Source: Mycobacterium seoulense (GTDB lineage: Bacteria; Actinomycetota; Actinomycetes; Mycobacteriales; Mycobacteriaceae). From it: a stretch of 64,000 nucleotides of DNA. The notes under the pieces are model-generated. The model searched no databases. It was not told where the DNA came from and saw nothing but the letters and a program-made list of their open reading frames with translations. Where the stretch lies: contig NZ_AP022582.1 of assembly GCF_010731595.1 (NCBI RefSeq), forward strand, positions 3,472,001 to 3,536,000, in the 5' to 3' direction. Shown here in pieces: positions 26,894 through 35,250 of this stretch; the first letter of the stretch is position 1, and each line of letters opens with the position of its first letter. The position numbers and the translations under genes are program-made.

Positions 26894-27787
26894 TCACTCG
26901 CCGAAGTAATGGCCGGCGTCGAGGTCCTCGAGCAACCCGGCGTGTTCCGGTTGCCAATCGAGCACCTTCTGCGTCAGCGCACTCGACGCCGGATTGTCCA
27001 AGGCGGCGAAGAGCGCGAGAAACCCGAAGTGGCCGGCATCCTCGGGGGCAATGCTGGCGGTCGGCACATTCAGGTGACGCCCGATCACGGCGGCGATGTC
27101 GCGGAACGGCACTCCCTCGTCGGCTACGCCGTGCAAACGCGATCCCGCGGGGGCATTTTCGAGCGCCAGCCGGTACAGATGCGCGGCGTCGAGAGTGTGG
27201 ACCGCGGGCCAGCGGTTCGTCCCGTCGCCGAGATAGCCCGACACCCCGGTGTTGCGGGCGGTGTCGATCAGGTGGGTGGTGAAGCCGTGGTGGTCCAGGT
27301 TGCTGTGCACCAGCGGGGATAGCCGAACGACCGACGATCGCACCCCGCGCTCGGCCAGCGCGATCACGGCGTTCTCCGAGTCGGCCCGCGGTCCGCCGGC
27401 CAACGTGTCCTGTTCGGTTCCACGTCCACCCGTCCCCAACAGCGACAGCAGCAGCGTTCCCGAGGTGCTGACAAAGGGGCGGCCCGAACCGACGAGCGCC
27501 TCTCCCATGGCCTCGACAGCGCGCAGGTCCGCCTCGGCCGCGCCCACGAAGTCGTCGAAATCATGCTTGAAGGCGAGGTGGATGACGCCGTCGGACGCGG
27601 CGGCGGCGCCCCGCAGGCCGTCGGGGTCGTCCAGGTCGCCCCGGTGCACGCCCACGCCCTTGGCCACGAGCGCCGCGGCGGACTCGTCGGAGCGGGCCAG
27701 GCCGGTGACGTGATGCCCGGCTCCCAGGAGTTCGTCGATGACGGCCGAACCGATGTGTCCGGTCGCGCCGGTCACAAAGACACGCAT
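26894..27787 (-). CDS. NAD-dependent epimerase/dehydratase-type SDR
   Basis: 297 residues from ATG 27787; the frame continues upstream but MRVFVTGATGHIGSAV is the natural extended-SDR start. TGATGHIG is the cofactor loop, and LARSDESAAAL after beta-2 with Arg-Ser suggests NADP(H). The classical YxxxK is not clear, so it belongs to the atypical group. It is divergent from the LysR gene, whose putative binding site lies in between, the usual layout for a LysR target. Confidence 0.8.
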   Translation of the reverse strand: MRVFVTGATGHIGSAVIDELLGAGHHVTGLARSDESAAALVAKGVGVHRGDLDDPDGLRGAAAASDGVIHLAFKHDFDDFVGAAEADLRAVEAMGEALVGSGRPFVSTSGTLLLSLLGTGGRGTEQDTLAGGPRADSENAVIALAERGVRSSVVRLSPLVHSNLDHHGFTTHLIDTARNTGVSGYLGDGTNRWPAVHTLDAAHLYRLALENAPAGSRLHGVADEGVPFRDIAAVIGRHLNVPTASIAPEDAGHFGFLALFAALDNPASSALTQKVLDWQPEHAGLLEDLDAGHYFGE

Positions 27788-27875
27788 GGGTGGTCCCTTC
27801 GCTTGCGTTGACTTTCGCGATATCCAGTCAATGACCACACCCGGCCAGGCGTCCAAGACCTATTCCGGATGACGC

Positions 27876-27892
27876 GATGCGAAATGCGCATC
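27876..27892. promoter_or_regulatory. LysR-type box (GATGCG-N5-CGCATC)
   Basis: GATGCG (27876-27881) and CGCATC (27887-27892) are perfect inverted arms. The T at 27878 and A at 27890 give the T-N11-A pattern of LysR recognition sites. It is about 60 bp upstream of the LysR start and in the divergent gap with the SDR at 26894-27787. Confidence 0.5.
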
Positions 27893-27952
27893 ACCGCACA
27901 TCAATGAGGGAACTTGCGGGCCAGCGCGCAGCTGGATGATTACACTGTGCGC

Positions 27953-28855
27953 ATGGCCGACACTGCATCGCAGGTGATCGACCTGGACCTGCGACTGGTC
28001 GGGTATTTCGTGGCGGTGGCCGAGCACCGCCACTTCGGTCGCGCCGCGAACGCGCTGCGGATCGCGCAGCCGTCGCTGAGCCGGCAGATCCGCCGCCTCG
28101 AGCAGCAGCTCGGCGTCCGGCTGCTCGATCGCACGCCGCAGGGCACCCGGCTCACGGAGGCCGGGGAGGTGTTCCTGCCCCGCGCCAAGGCGCTGCTGCG
28201 AGCGGCCGCGCAAGCGGCCGCTCAGGCCCGGGCCGCCGCGCAGCCCAGCCGCATCACGATCGGGTACACGACGGGCATGATCGTCACCCCCGCGGTGCGC
28301 GAGATGCGCCGCGAGCACCCGGACGCCGAAGTGCAAGTCACGCACCTGGATTGGGGGCACGCTCTTGACGCGTTGCACGGCCATCGGGTGGACGCGGTGG
28401 TGACCCGGCTGCCGTTCCCCACCGACGGGCTGCACGTGACGGTCCTCTACGACGAGCCGCGGGTGCTGGCGGTCCCCATTGACCACCGCCTGGCGGGCCG
28501 GGATTTCGTCACCCTCGACGACATCGCCGACGAGCCGATGCCCCGAGTGCGCAACTCGGACCCGGCGTGGAGCGCTTATTGGCGGATCGACCCGAGGCCC
28601 GACGGACGGCGGGCGCCCGACGGTCCGTTCATCGACGCGCTCGAGGACAAGTTCGAACTCATCGCCTCGGGACAGGCCGTGGCCATCACGGCGGGTTTTC
28701 ACGGCAACAGCCTGCGGCCCGACATCACCACGGTGCCGCTCAAAGGTGTCGACCCCTGCCACGTCGTTCTGGCGACGCGCGCCGGGGACCGCAGTCGGTT
28801 GGTCGCAGCCTTCCGCAAGCTCGCCGAGGCCCACCTCACCGGATCGCGTGGCTGA
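27953..28855 (+). CDS. LysR-family transcriptional regulator
   Basis: 300 residues. The N-terminal helix-turn-helix reads HFGRAANALRIAQPSLSRQIRRLEQQLGV, followed by the linker helix and a periplasmic-binding-like effector domain starting near RITIGYTTGM. It is divergent from the epimerase-type SDR and convergent with the mutase operon. It most likely controls the SDR and itself; control of the mutase operon is possible but not shown. Confidence 0.88.
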   Translation: MADTASQVIDLDLRLVGYFVAVAEHRHFGRAANALRIAQPSLSRQIRRLEQQLGVRLLDRTPQGTRLTEAGEVFLPRAKALLRAAAQAAAQARAAAQPSRITIGYTTGMIVTPAVREMRREHPDAEVQVTHLDWGHALDALHGHRVDAVVTRLPFPTDGLHVTVLYDEPRVLAVPIDHRLAGRDFVTLDDIADEPMPRVRNSDPAWSAYWRIDPRPDGRRAPDGPFIDALEDKFELIASGQAVAITAGFHGNSLRPDITTVPLKGVDPCHVVLATRAGDRSRLVAAFRKLAEAHLTGSRG

Positions 28856-28895
28856 GCCCGCGCGTGAACCGTTTCACGGCCGGCCGCAGCCGCGG

Positions 28896-29936
28896 CTAGC
28901 CCTCGGGAAGCTCCGGCGGTGGCCGGTATTCGGGCTGGTAACCCGAAACGCGGATGGGACTCCCGACGAGGCGGAAGTCACCCGCGGTCACGACGACCCC
29001 CGGGGTCGCTTCGAGCGCCTCGGGCAGCGTCCTGACCGCCGCCGCCGGAACACCGAGCGGGTGCAACCGGCGTTCCCACCCCGCGGCGGTGTCGGTCGCC
29101 AGCATGGCCGAGACCACCGCCAGCACCTCATCACGGCGGGCCACTCGTTCGGCCATCGTCTCGAAGCCGCCGATACCCGCCTCGGTGGCAAACGATTTCC
29201 AGAAGCCGTCGTGCGTGATGAACAGCGCCAGATACCCTTGTGCGGTCGGGAACAGCTGGGCCGGAACGTAATACGAATGCGCCCCGAAGGGGCGGCGCTG
29301 CGGCTGGACCCCGTCGTTGAGGTACGCCGACGCGTGGTAGTTGAGCTGCGACAGCATGACGTCGCGCAGCGACACGTCCACTTGCCCGCCGGTGCCGGAG
29401 ATGATCTTGGCCAACAGCCCCAGCGCCGCGGTCATTCCGGTGGAGTTGTCGGCTGAGGAGTAACCCGGCAGCGTTGGCGGTCCGTCCGGGTCGCCGGTCA
29501 AGGCGGCGGTGCCGACGCCGGCCTGGACCACGTAGTCGAAGGCCGGGTCGTCGCCGCCGTGCAGGCCGAATCCGGTGATCGCCACGCAGACGATCCGCTC
29601 GTTGTGCCGTCGCAGCCGCTCGTAGGTCAGGCCCAGTCGGCGGATGGCCGACGGCTTCAGGTTCACCAGCAGCGCATGGGATTCCGCGACCAGCTCACCC
29701 AGGCGTTGCTGTCCCGCGTCGGAGTTGAGGTCCAGGCAGATGCTCGACTTGTTGCGGTTGAGGCTGGCGAAGTAGGCGGGACCTACACCCCGCGAGATCT
29801 CCCCGCCGCGCGGCTCGATCTTGGTGACCTCGGCGCCCAGGTCGGCGAGCAGCATGGTGGCGTAGGGGCCGGCCAGCATGGTGCCGACCTCGAGGATGCG
29901 TATCCCCGCCAGCGGTCCGGCGGATGTCGCCGTCAA
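28896..29936 (-). CDS. Class III CoA-transferase (CaiB/BaiF family)
   Basis: 346 residues from TTG 29936; the start overlaps the stop of the upstream gene (TTGA), so coupling is likely. AGIRILEVGTMLAGPYATMLLADLGAEVTKIE is the family N-terminus (shown in part), and the catalytic Asp should be in the FDYVVQA segment. These enzymes move CoA between carboxylic acids. It is the last gene of the operon that begins with the B12 mutase, so it may activate the mutase substrate or release its product. Confidence 0.84.
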   Translation of the reverse strand: MTATSAGPLAGIRILEVGTMLAGPYATMLLADLGAEVTKIEPRGGEISRGVGPAYFASLNRNKSSICLDLNSDAGQQRLGELVAESHALLVNLKPSAIRRLGLTYERLRRHNERIVCVAITGFGLHGGDDPAFDYVVQAGVGTAALTGDPDGPPTLPGYSSADNSTGMTAALGLLAKIISGTGGQVDVSLRDVMLSQLNYHASAYLNDGVQPQRRPFGAHSYYVPAQLFPTAQGYLALFITHDGFWKSFATEAGIGGFETMAERVARRDEVLAVVSAMLATDTAAGWERRLHPLGVPAAAVRTLPEALEATPGVVVTAGDFRLVGSPIRVSGYQPEYRPPPELPEG

Positions 29937-30889
29937 CGCAATTCCGTTGCGAGCGACGCGATCATCTCGCGGGTGCGGCGTTTGGAGGCGACGAGCTCGT
30001 CCCGATTGTCGCCGATGGGCAGCAACCGGACCGACAGATCGGTCACGCCGGCGTCGGCGAAGCGGCGCATCCGGGCCAGAATCTGCTCCGCGTCGCCGGC
30101 CGCGCACAGATCGCCGACGTCGCGGGCGTCGCCGCGTTCGAGCAGGCGCTGGTAGTTGGGCGACACCTCGGCCTCGCCCAGGATGCGGTTGGCCCGCTCC
30201 TTGGCCTCGTCGACTTGTGCGGGCGCACAAAGGCATACGGGGATACCCGCGACGATTCGCGGGGCGGGGCGCCCGGCGTCCGCGGCGGCCTTGGTGATCT
30301 TCGGCGCGATATGGTCACCGATCGCGCGCTCGTCCGCCATCCACAGCACCGTGCCGTCGGCGAGTTCGCCGGCAAGCTGCAGCATCACCGGCCCAAGCGC
30401 GGCGACCAGAACCGGCATCGGGGTATCGGCCCCGATCGCCAGGGGATTGTGGACGCTGAACGAATCGTTCTCGACGTCAACCGGTCCCGGCCCGGCCATG
30501 GCGGCGTTGAGCACCTGCAGGTAGTCGCGGGTGTAGCCGGCCGGCTTCTCATAGGGCAAACCGAGCATGTCCCGGATGATCCAGTGGTGCGACGGCCCGA
30601 CGCCCAGCGCCAGCCGTCCACCGGTGACGGCATGCACCGAGAGAGCCTGGCGGGCAAGGGCAATGGGGTGCTGGGCTTGCAGCGGAACCACCGCGGTGCC
30701 GAGCTCGATGCGCGAGCTGTGGGCGGCCATCAACGACACCATCGTCAGGCAGTCGAAGTCGTCGGGCACCTGTGGCATCCACGCGGTGTCCAGACCCGCG
30801 GATTCGGCCCATTCGATATCGGCGGCAAGCTTGTTCACCTTACGGGCCATATCGCCACGTTCGGCGCCGATCATTACTCCGACGCGCAC
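29933..30889 (-). CDS. LLM-class F420-dependent oxidoreductase-like protein
   Basis: 318 residues, GTG start. The luciferase-fold blocks DTAWMPQVPDDFDCLTMVSLMAAHSSRIELGTAVVPL and GGRLALGVGPSHHWII resemble mycobacterial F420 enzymes (TIGR03564-like). It overlaps the B12-binding gene by 16 bp and the CoA-transferase by 4 bp. A flavin/deazaflavin redox step is therefore coupled genetically to a B12 rearrangement, an unusual combination whose chemistry is not known. Confidence 0.83.
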   Translation of the reverse strand: MRVGVMIGAERGDMARKVNKLAADIEWAESAGLDTAWMPQVPDDFDCLTMVSLMAAHSSRIELGTAVVPLQAQHPIALARQALSVHAVTGGRLALGVGPSHHWIIRDMLGLPYEKPAGYTRDYLQVLNAAMAGPGPVDVENDSFSVHNPLAIGADTPMPVLVAALGPVMLQLAGELADGTVLWMADERAIGDHIAPKITKAAADAGRPAPRIVAGIPVCLCAPAQVDEAKERANRILGEAEVSPNYQRLLERGDARDVGDLCAAGDAEQILARMRRFADAGVTDLSVRLLPIGDNRDELVASKRRTREMIASLATELR

Positions 30890-31305
30890 TGTTCCTCTTT
30901 TTCTGCAACGGGTTCGGGGGTGCCGGTGAGCGCGCGGATCTCGCGCACCAAGTCGTCCAGCGATGTCCCGGTGGGGAATACCGCGGCGGCGCCGGCGGAC
31001 AGCAGCTTGGGCACGTCGGCGTGCGGGATCGTGCCCCCGACCACGACGGCGATGTCGGCGGCGTCGGCGGCCCGCAACGCTTCGATGGTGCGCGCGGTGA
31101 GTGCCAGGTGGGCACCGGACAGGATGCTCAAGCCCACGACCGCCACGTCCTCCTGGACGGCGATCGAGGCGATGTCCTCGATGCGCTGCCGGATGCCGGT
31201 GTAGATCACCTCGAAGCCGGCGTCGCGCAGCGTGCGGGCGACGATTTTGGCGCCGCGGTCATGCCCGTCCAAGCCGGGCTTGGCGACCAGAATTCGGGCG
31301 GCCAC
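30874..31305 (-). CDS. B12-binding small subunit of an acyl-CoA mutase
   Basis: 143 residues from GTG 31305; the start overlaps the stop of the large-subunit gene (TAGTG). GLDGHDRGA is the DxHxxG motif whose His ligates cobalt; VGLSILSGAH (SxL) and VVVGGTIPHAD (GG) complete the cobalamin-binding signature. It is a stand-alone domain like IcmB or HcmB rather than the fused C-terminus of methylmalonyl-CoA mutase. It should pair with the protein encoded at 31305-32882. Confidence 0.9.
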   Translation of the reverse strand: MAARILVAKPGLDGHDRGAKIVARTLRDAGFEVIYTGIRQRIEDIASIAVQEDVAVVGLSILSGAHLALTARTIEALRAADAADIAVVVGGTIPHADVPKLLSAGAAAVFPTGTSLDDLVREIRALTGTPEPVAEKEEQCASE

Positions 31306-32882
31306 TAGAACACCACCGGTTGCTGGAACTCGCCCCACACCGCCTTGAGCGCGGAGACCATTTCGCCGACCGTGCAGTACGCGTTGGCACAGTCGATCAG
31401 CTTGTGCATCAGATTGTCGTCTCCTTCGGCGGCACGCGATAGGGCCGCAAGGCTGGATTGGACTGCGGCCGAATCCCGTTCGGCCTTCACCTTGGATAGC
31501 CGCTTGAGCTGAAGGTCGCGGCCCTCGGCGTCCAGCTCGTACGTCACGACATCCGGTTCGGGTTCGTCGGTCACGAACCGGTTGACGCCGACAACCGGCC
31601 GGACGCCGGCTTCGATGTCCTGATGCACCCGGTAGGCCTCGTCAGCGATCAGGCCCTGCAGATAGCCGTCCTCGATCGCGTGCACCATGCCCCCGTGCCG
31701 CTCCAGGTCATCCATGATCTCGATGATGCGGGCTTCGGTGGCGTCGGTCAGCGCCTCCACAAAGTACGACCCGCCAAGCGGGTCGGCCACGCTGGCCACG
31801 CCGGTCTCGTGCGCGAGAATTTGCTGGGTCCGCAGGGCCAGGGTGGTGGTTTCCTCGGTGGGCAATGCGAACGGCTCGTCCCAGGCCGCGGTGAACATCG
31901 ACTGCACGCCGCCCAACACCGCGGCCATGGCCTCGTAGGCCACCCGCACGATGTTGTTGTGGGCCTGCGGCGCATACAGCGACGCGCCGCCACAGACGCA
32001 GCCGAAGCGGAACATCGCCGCCTTGGCCGTTGTCGCCCCGTAGCGCTCCCGCACGATTGTGGCCCAACGGCGGCGCCCCGCACGGTATTTGGCGATCTCC
32101 TCGAAGAAGTCCCCGTGGGTGTAGAAGAAGAACGAGATCTGCGGGGCGAACTGGTCGATCGTCATCCGGCCCCGCTGCACCACGGTGTCGCAATAGGTGA
32201 CCCCGTCGGCCAGGGTAAACGCCATCTCCTGCACCGCGTTCGCCCCGGCGTCGCGAAAGTGCGCACCCGCCACCGAGATCGCGTTGAACCTCGGAACCTC
32301 GGCAGCGCAGAACTCGATGGTGTCGGCGATCAGCCGCAGCGACGGCTCCGGCGGCCAGATCCACGTTCCGCGCGACGCGTACTCCTTGAGAATGTCGTTT
32401 TGGATGGTGCCGGTCAGCTTCGCCCGCGGCACGCCCTTCTTCTCGGCGGCCGCGACGTAGAACGCCAGCAGGATCGCCGCCGTCCCGTTGATCGTCATGC
32501 TCGTGCTGAGCTTGTCCAACGGAATGCCGTCGAACAGGATCTCGAAGTCGGCCAGGGTGTCCACCGCGACGCCGACCCGCCCGACCTCCTCGCCGAACTC
32601 CGCGTCGTCGGAGTCGTATCCACACTGGGTCGGCAGGTCCAGTGCCACCGACAGACCGGTGCCCCCTTGTTCGAGCAGGTAGCGATACCGGCGGTTGGAT
32701 TCCTCGGCGGTGCCGAATCCCGAGTATTGGCGGAAGGTCCAGAGCTTGCCGCGGTACCCGGACGCGAAGTTACCGCGGGTGAAGGGGAACTCCCCCGGCT
32801 GCGGAGGCTCCGCGCTTACATCCGCCGGCCCGTATGCGGGCCGCAGCGGGATACCAGACGGAGTGTGGGCCGTATTATCCAT
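31305..32882 (-). CDS. Methylmalonyl-CoA mutase-family large (catalytic) subunit
   Basis: 525 residues from ATG 32882; an upstream frame extension is not coding. RQYSGFGTAEESN and TGTIQNDILKEYASRGTWIW are substrate-channel blocks of the barrel domain, and no B12 domain is present. Tyr53 and Arg171 are 118 residues apart, the spacing of Tyr89 and Arg207 in P. shermanii methylmalonyl-CoA mutase; isobutyryl- and 2-hydroxyisobutyryl-CoA mutases carry Phe/Gln and Ile/Gln there. A carboxylated acyl-CoA substrate is therefore favoured even though the split organisation is like those mutases. It is the first gene of a four-gene operon; no good ribosome site is visible. Confidence 0.88.
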   Translation of the reverse strand: MDNTAHTPSGIPLRPAYGPADVSAEPPQPGEFPFTRGNFASGYRGKLWTFRQYSGFGTAEESNRRYRYLLEQGGTGLSVALDLPTQCGYDSDDAEFGEEVGRVGVAVDTLADFEILFDGIPLDKLSTSMTINGTAAILLAFYVAAAEKKGVPRAKLTGTIQNDILKEYASRGTWIWPPEPSLRLIADTIEFCAAEVPRFNAISVAGAHFRDAGANAVQEMAFTLADGVTYCDTVVQRGRMTIDQFAPQISFFFYTHGDFFEEIAKYRAGRRRWATIVRERYGATTAKAAMFRFGCVCGGASLYAPQAHNNIVRVAYEAMAAVLGGVQSMFTAAWDEPFALPTEETTTLALRTQQILAHETGVASVADPLGGSYFVEALTDATEARIIEIMDDLERHGGMVHAIEDGYLQGLIADEAYRVHQDIEAGVRPVVGVNRFVTDEPEPDVVTYELDAEGRDLQLKRLSKVKAERDSAAVQSSLAALSRAAEGDDNLMHKLIDCANAYCTVGEMVSALKAVWGEFQQPVVF

Positions 32883-32976
32883 CGATGAATAACGTACTTG
32901 CAAAAAAAGAGAATGCCAATACCACACGCTTGACCTGGTCGAATACCCACGCCGGCCGCGCTTGCGCCCCGAGGCG

Positions 32977-33789
32977 CTACGTCCGGCAGAGGATTTCGCC
33001 GTGAGGGATGGCGATCCAGCCGTCGGGCGCGGCCGCCCAGGCGCGCCACGCCGCGGAGATCTCCTCGAGCTGCGCCGGACCGGCGAGACCCAGATCCACC
33101 AGGTCGCGTGCGATCCGCGAGTGCAGGATCCGCTCGGCCCACATGTCGCCCCACCATTCGCGCGTCGCGGGCGTCGCGTAGCACCAGACGCTGCCGGTGG
33201 GCGTGACATCGGCGAAACCCGCCCGCTGGGCCCAGGACAACAACCGCCGCCCGGCATCGGGCTCGCCGCGGTTGGCACGAGCGGCCCGCCGGTAGATGTC
33301 GCGCCACAGATCCAGCGCGGGCAACTCCGGGAACCAGACGAACCCCGCGTAGTCGGCGTCCCGGGCCGCCACGACGCCGCCCGGCGCGCACACGCGTTTC
33401 ATCTCCCGCAGCGCGCCGACGGGGTCGGCGACGTGTTGCAGCACTTGGTGCGCGTGCACGACGTCGAATGTGCCGTCCGGGAAGTCGAGGCGGTGCACGT
33501 CGGCCGTCGCGAACGACACGTTCGACATGCCACGTTGCTCGATCTCGGCGCGGGCCACGTCGAGGACGTCGGTCGACTGGTCGACGGCGGTCACCGGTCC
33601 CGGTGCGACACGCGCGGCCAGGTCGGCGGTGATCGTCCCGGGTCCACAGCCGATATCGAGCACAGACAACCCCGGCTTCAGGCGGGGCAGCAGGTAGGCC
33701 GCCGAGTCCTCCGCGGTGCGTCGCTGGTGACTCCGGAGCACCGATTCGTGGTGTCCGTGCGTGTAGGTGGCCCCGCGTTCGTCGGTCAT
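32977..33789 (-). CDS. Class I SAM-dependent methyltransferase (Rv0839-like)
   Basis: 270 residues. VLDIGCGPGTITADLA is motif I, AVDQSTDVLDVA motif II and FDVVHAHQVLQHV motif IV of the ubiE/COQ5 type. The length equals my recollection of M. tuberculosis Rv0839, and the neighbour at 33846 resembles Rv0838, in the inverted order. The methyl acceptor is unknown. TCTCA/TGAGA arms occur at 33830-33844 just upstream, in the gap to the next gene. Confidence 0.83.
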   Translation of the reverse strand: MTDERGATYTHGHHESVLRSHQRRTAEDSAAYLLPRLKPGLSVLDIGCGPGTITADLAARVAPGPVTAVDQSTDVLDVARAEIEQRGMSNVSFATADVHRLDFPDGTFDVVHAHQVLQHVADPVGALREMKRVCAPGGVVAARDADYAGFVWFPELPALDLWRDIYRRAARANRGEPDAGRRLLSWAQRAGFADVTPTGSVWCYATPATREWWGDMWAERILHSRIARDLVDLGLAGPAQLEEISAAWRAWAAAPDGWIAIPHGEILCRT

Positions 33790-33845
33790 CCCCGAAGCCT
33801 ACCGACTGATTCACAGTATGAAACGTCCGTCTCACTATATGAGAA

Positions 33846-34547
33846 CTAGTCGACGGGGACGTCGAGGATCGGGCGGTCGACCGCCGCGCCGGGGCCGTCG
33901 AAATGCCACCACTCCCCGGAATATGCCGACAGCCCGCCGTACGTCATGGCGTTCCGCAGGGAGGCACGGTTCGCCTGGGCGTCGGCGCTGACGCCCTGGG
34001 TTGCGAAAGCGTTTGCGCGCGACGAGAAGTCATCGAAGTCGGTGCCCATGTCGGCGAGGCAGAGCCCGTCCGCATGCTGCCCGGACGCGCACGGCTGCTG
34101 CGTCGTCGTGAACGTCACATCCACCGAGCGCCCCGATTCGTGGCTGTGCGCAAACTGGCCGGGGCGCGCGACCCACGCCGGGTTCGGGACGACGCTGAAC
34201 ATCTTGACCTGGACGTCGTGGGGCCGATAGCAGTCCCAGAACACCAGGAGGTGACCCTGCGGGCGTAGCGCGCTGGCGGCCGTCGCCAGCCCTGACGCCA
34301 TCGACTGGTGCACCAGACAGCGGGCGTCGGACGGGTACAGCTGCGTATGGGTGAAGTTGTTGGTCGTCGCGTAGCGCAGGTCGATGATGGCGTCGGGGAC
34401 CACATTGCGGACGTCGACGAACCCGGCCGCCCGCGCCGCGTCACTGACGGGCGGGACATCGGGGGCCGCCTGGGCGGTCCGGTCCCAGGAAACCGCGACC
34501 AACCCCGCGACGACCGTTAACGCAAGGGCGGGGTGCAAAAGACGCAT
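33846..34547 (-). CDS. VanX-like D-Ala-D-Ala dipeptidase, exported (Rv0838/LpqR-like)
   Basis: 233 residues from ATG 34547; an in-frame ATG at 34571 is an alternative. The N-terminus is a signal peptide (MRLLHPALALTVVAG) cleaved near AQA. IDLRYATTNNF, FAHSHESGRSVDVTF (His and Asp Zn ligands) and GEWWHFD (catalytic Glu and Zn His) are the M15D motifs. VanX-type enzymes cut D-Ala-D-Ala in peptidoglycan recycling. The M. tuberculosis relative is annotated as lipoprotein LpqR, but no lipobox Cys is seen in this N-terminus. Confidence 0.82.
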   Translation of the reverse strand: MRLLHPALALTVVAGLVAVSWDRTAQAAPDVPPVSDAARAAGFVDVRNVVPDAIIDLRYATTNNFTHTQLYPSDARCLVHQSMASGLATAASALRPQGHLLVFWDCYRPHDVQVKMFSVVPNPAWVARPGQFAHSHESGRSVDVTFTTTQQPCASGQHADGLCLADMGTDFDDFSSRANAFATQGVSADAQANRASLRNAMTYGGLSAYSGEWWHFDGPGAAVDRPILDVPVD

Positions 34548-34589
34548 CCGGTCATTGTCGCGGTTGGCCACGCCGAATCGCGCTATCCG

Positions 34590-35189
34590 CTAGGCGATGT
34601 CGCCCTCGACGTAGCGTTGCAGGTTCGGCGCGATCGCCGCCACCACCTGGTCGTCGGGCATCGACGCGATCGGTTCGATCTTCCAGACGTAGCGCAACAA
34701 CGCGAAGCCGATCAACTGGGTGGCGATCAGCCCGCTGCGCCGCAGTCGTTCGTCCTCGTCGGCCCCCAGGCTGGAGCCGCCGATCAGGCCGCGCTCGACG
34801 ATCAGCCGCAGCTTCTCTCGCGTCTTGTCTTCATGGGCGGCGGTCAGCACCACCGCGCGCAGGATCGGACCGACCTCCTCGTCGGCCCAGGTGCCCAGCA
34901 CCGTGCGGATCAGTTGCCGACCCAGGTCGGCCTTGGGCGTCGCCCAGGTCGCGGCCACCGCGTCGAGCCACTTCTGCGGCGGCGTGGTGGCAGCATCGAG
35001 CAGGCCCTCCTTGGAGCCGAAGTAGTGGTAGATGAGGGCCGGGTCGACGTCCGCGGTCCGGGCGACGGCACGAATGGCCGTGCCGGCCCAGCCGTGTTCG
35101 GCGAATTCGTCGCGAGCGGCGGCCAGGATGCGCGCCGCCAGCACGCCGCGCTCGTCGCGCGGCCCCGGGGTGATCGGTCGCTTCGGCAC
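34590..35189 (-). CDS. TetR-family transcriptional regulator
   Basis: 199 residues. The helix-turn-helix covers TAIRAVARTADVDPALIYHYFGSKEGLL, a clear TetR_N. The C-terminal domain resembles TetR_C (Tetracyclin_R_C_17-like). It is divergent from the CocE-type hydrolase with a 20-bp inverted repeat in between, so it probably represses that hydrolase and itself. Confidence 0.87.
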   Translation of the reverse strand: MPKRPITPGPRDERGVLAARILAAARDEFAEHGWAGTAIRAVARTADVDPALIYHYFGSKEGLLDAATTPPQKWLDAVAATWATPKADLGRQLIRTVLGTWADEEVGPILRAVVLTAAHEDKTREKLRLIVERGLIGGSSLGADEDERLRRSGLIATQLIGFALLRYVWKIEPIASMPDDQVVAAIAPNLQRYVEGDIA

Positions 35190-35218
35190 CGTCTCACCAT
35201 ACCGGAAGTCTCAACTTG

Positions 35219-35238
35219 CGTTGAAACTAATTTCAACG
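35219..35238. promoter_or_regulatory. TetR operator palindrome
   Basis: CGTTGAAACTAATTTCAACG has perfect 8-bp arms around CTAA. It lies between the TetR start (35189) and the CocE-type start (35251), overlapping the likely core promoter of both. Confidence 0.65.
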
Positions 35239-35250
35239 TAGCGTGAAACT

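Noticed and set aside
31623..32888. 421-codon + strand frame opposite the mutase
   Set aside because: Antisense shadow; the mutase frame is unmistakable.
33830..33844. TCTCA-N5-TGAGA as another copy of the GAGAATA palindrome
   Set aside because: Arms are shorter and the core differs; probably unrelated.
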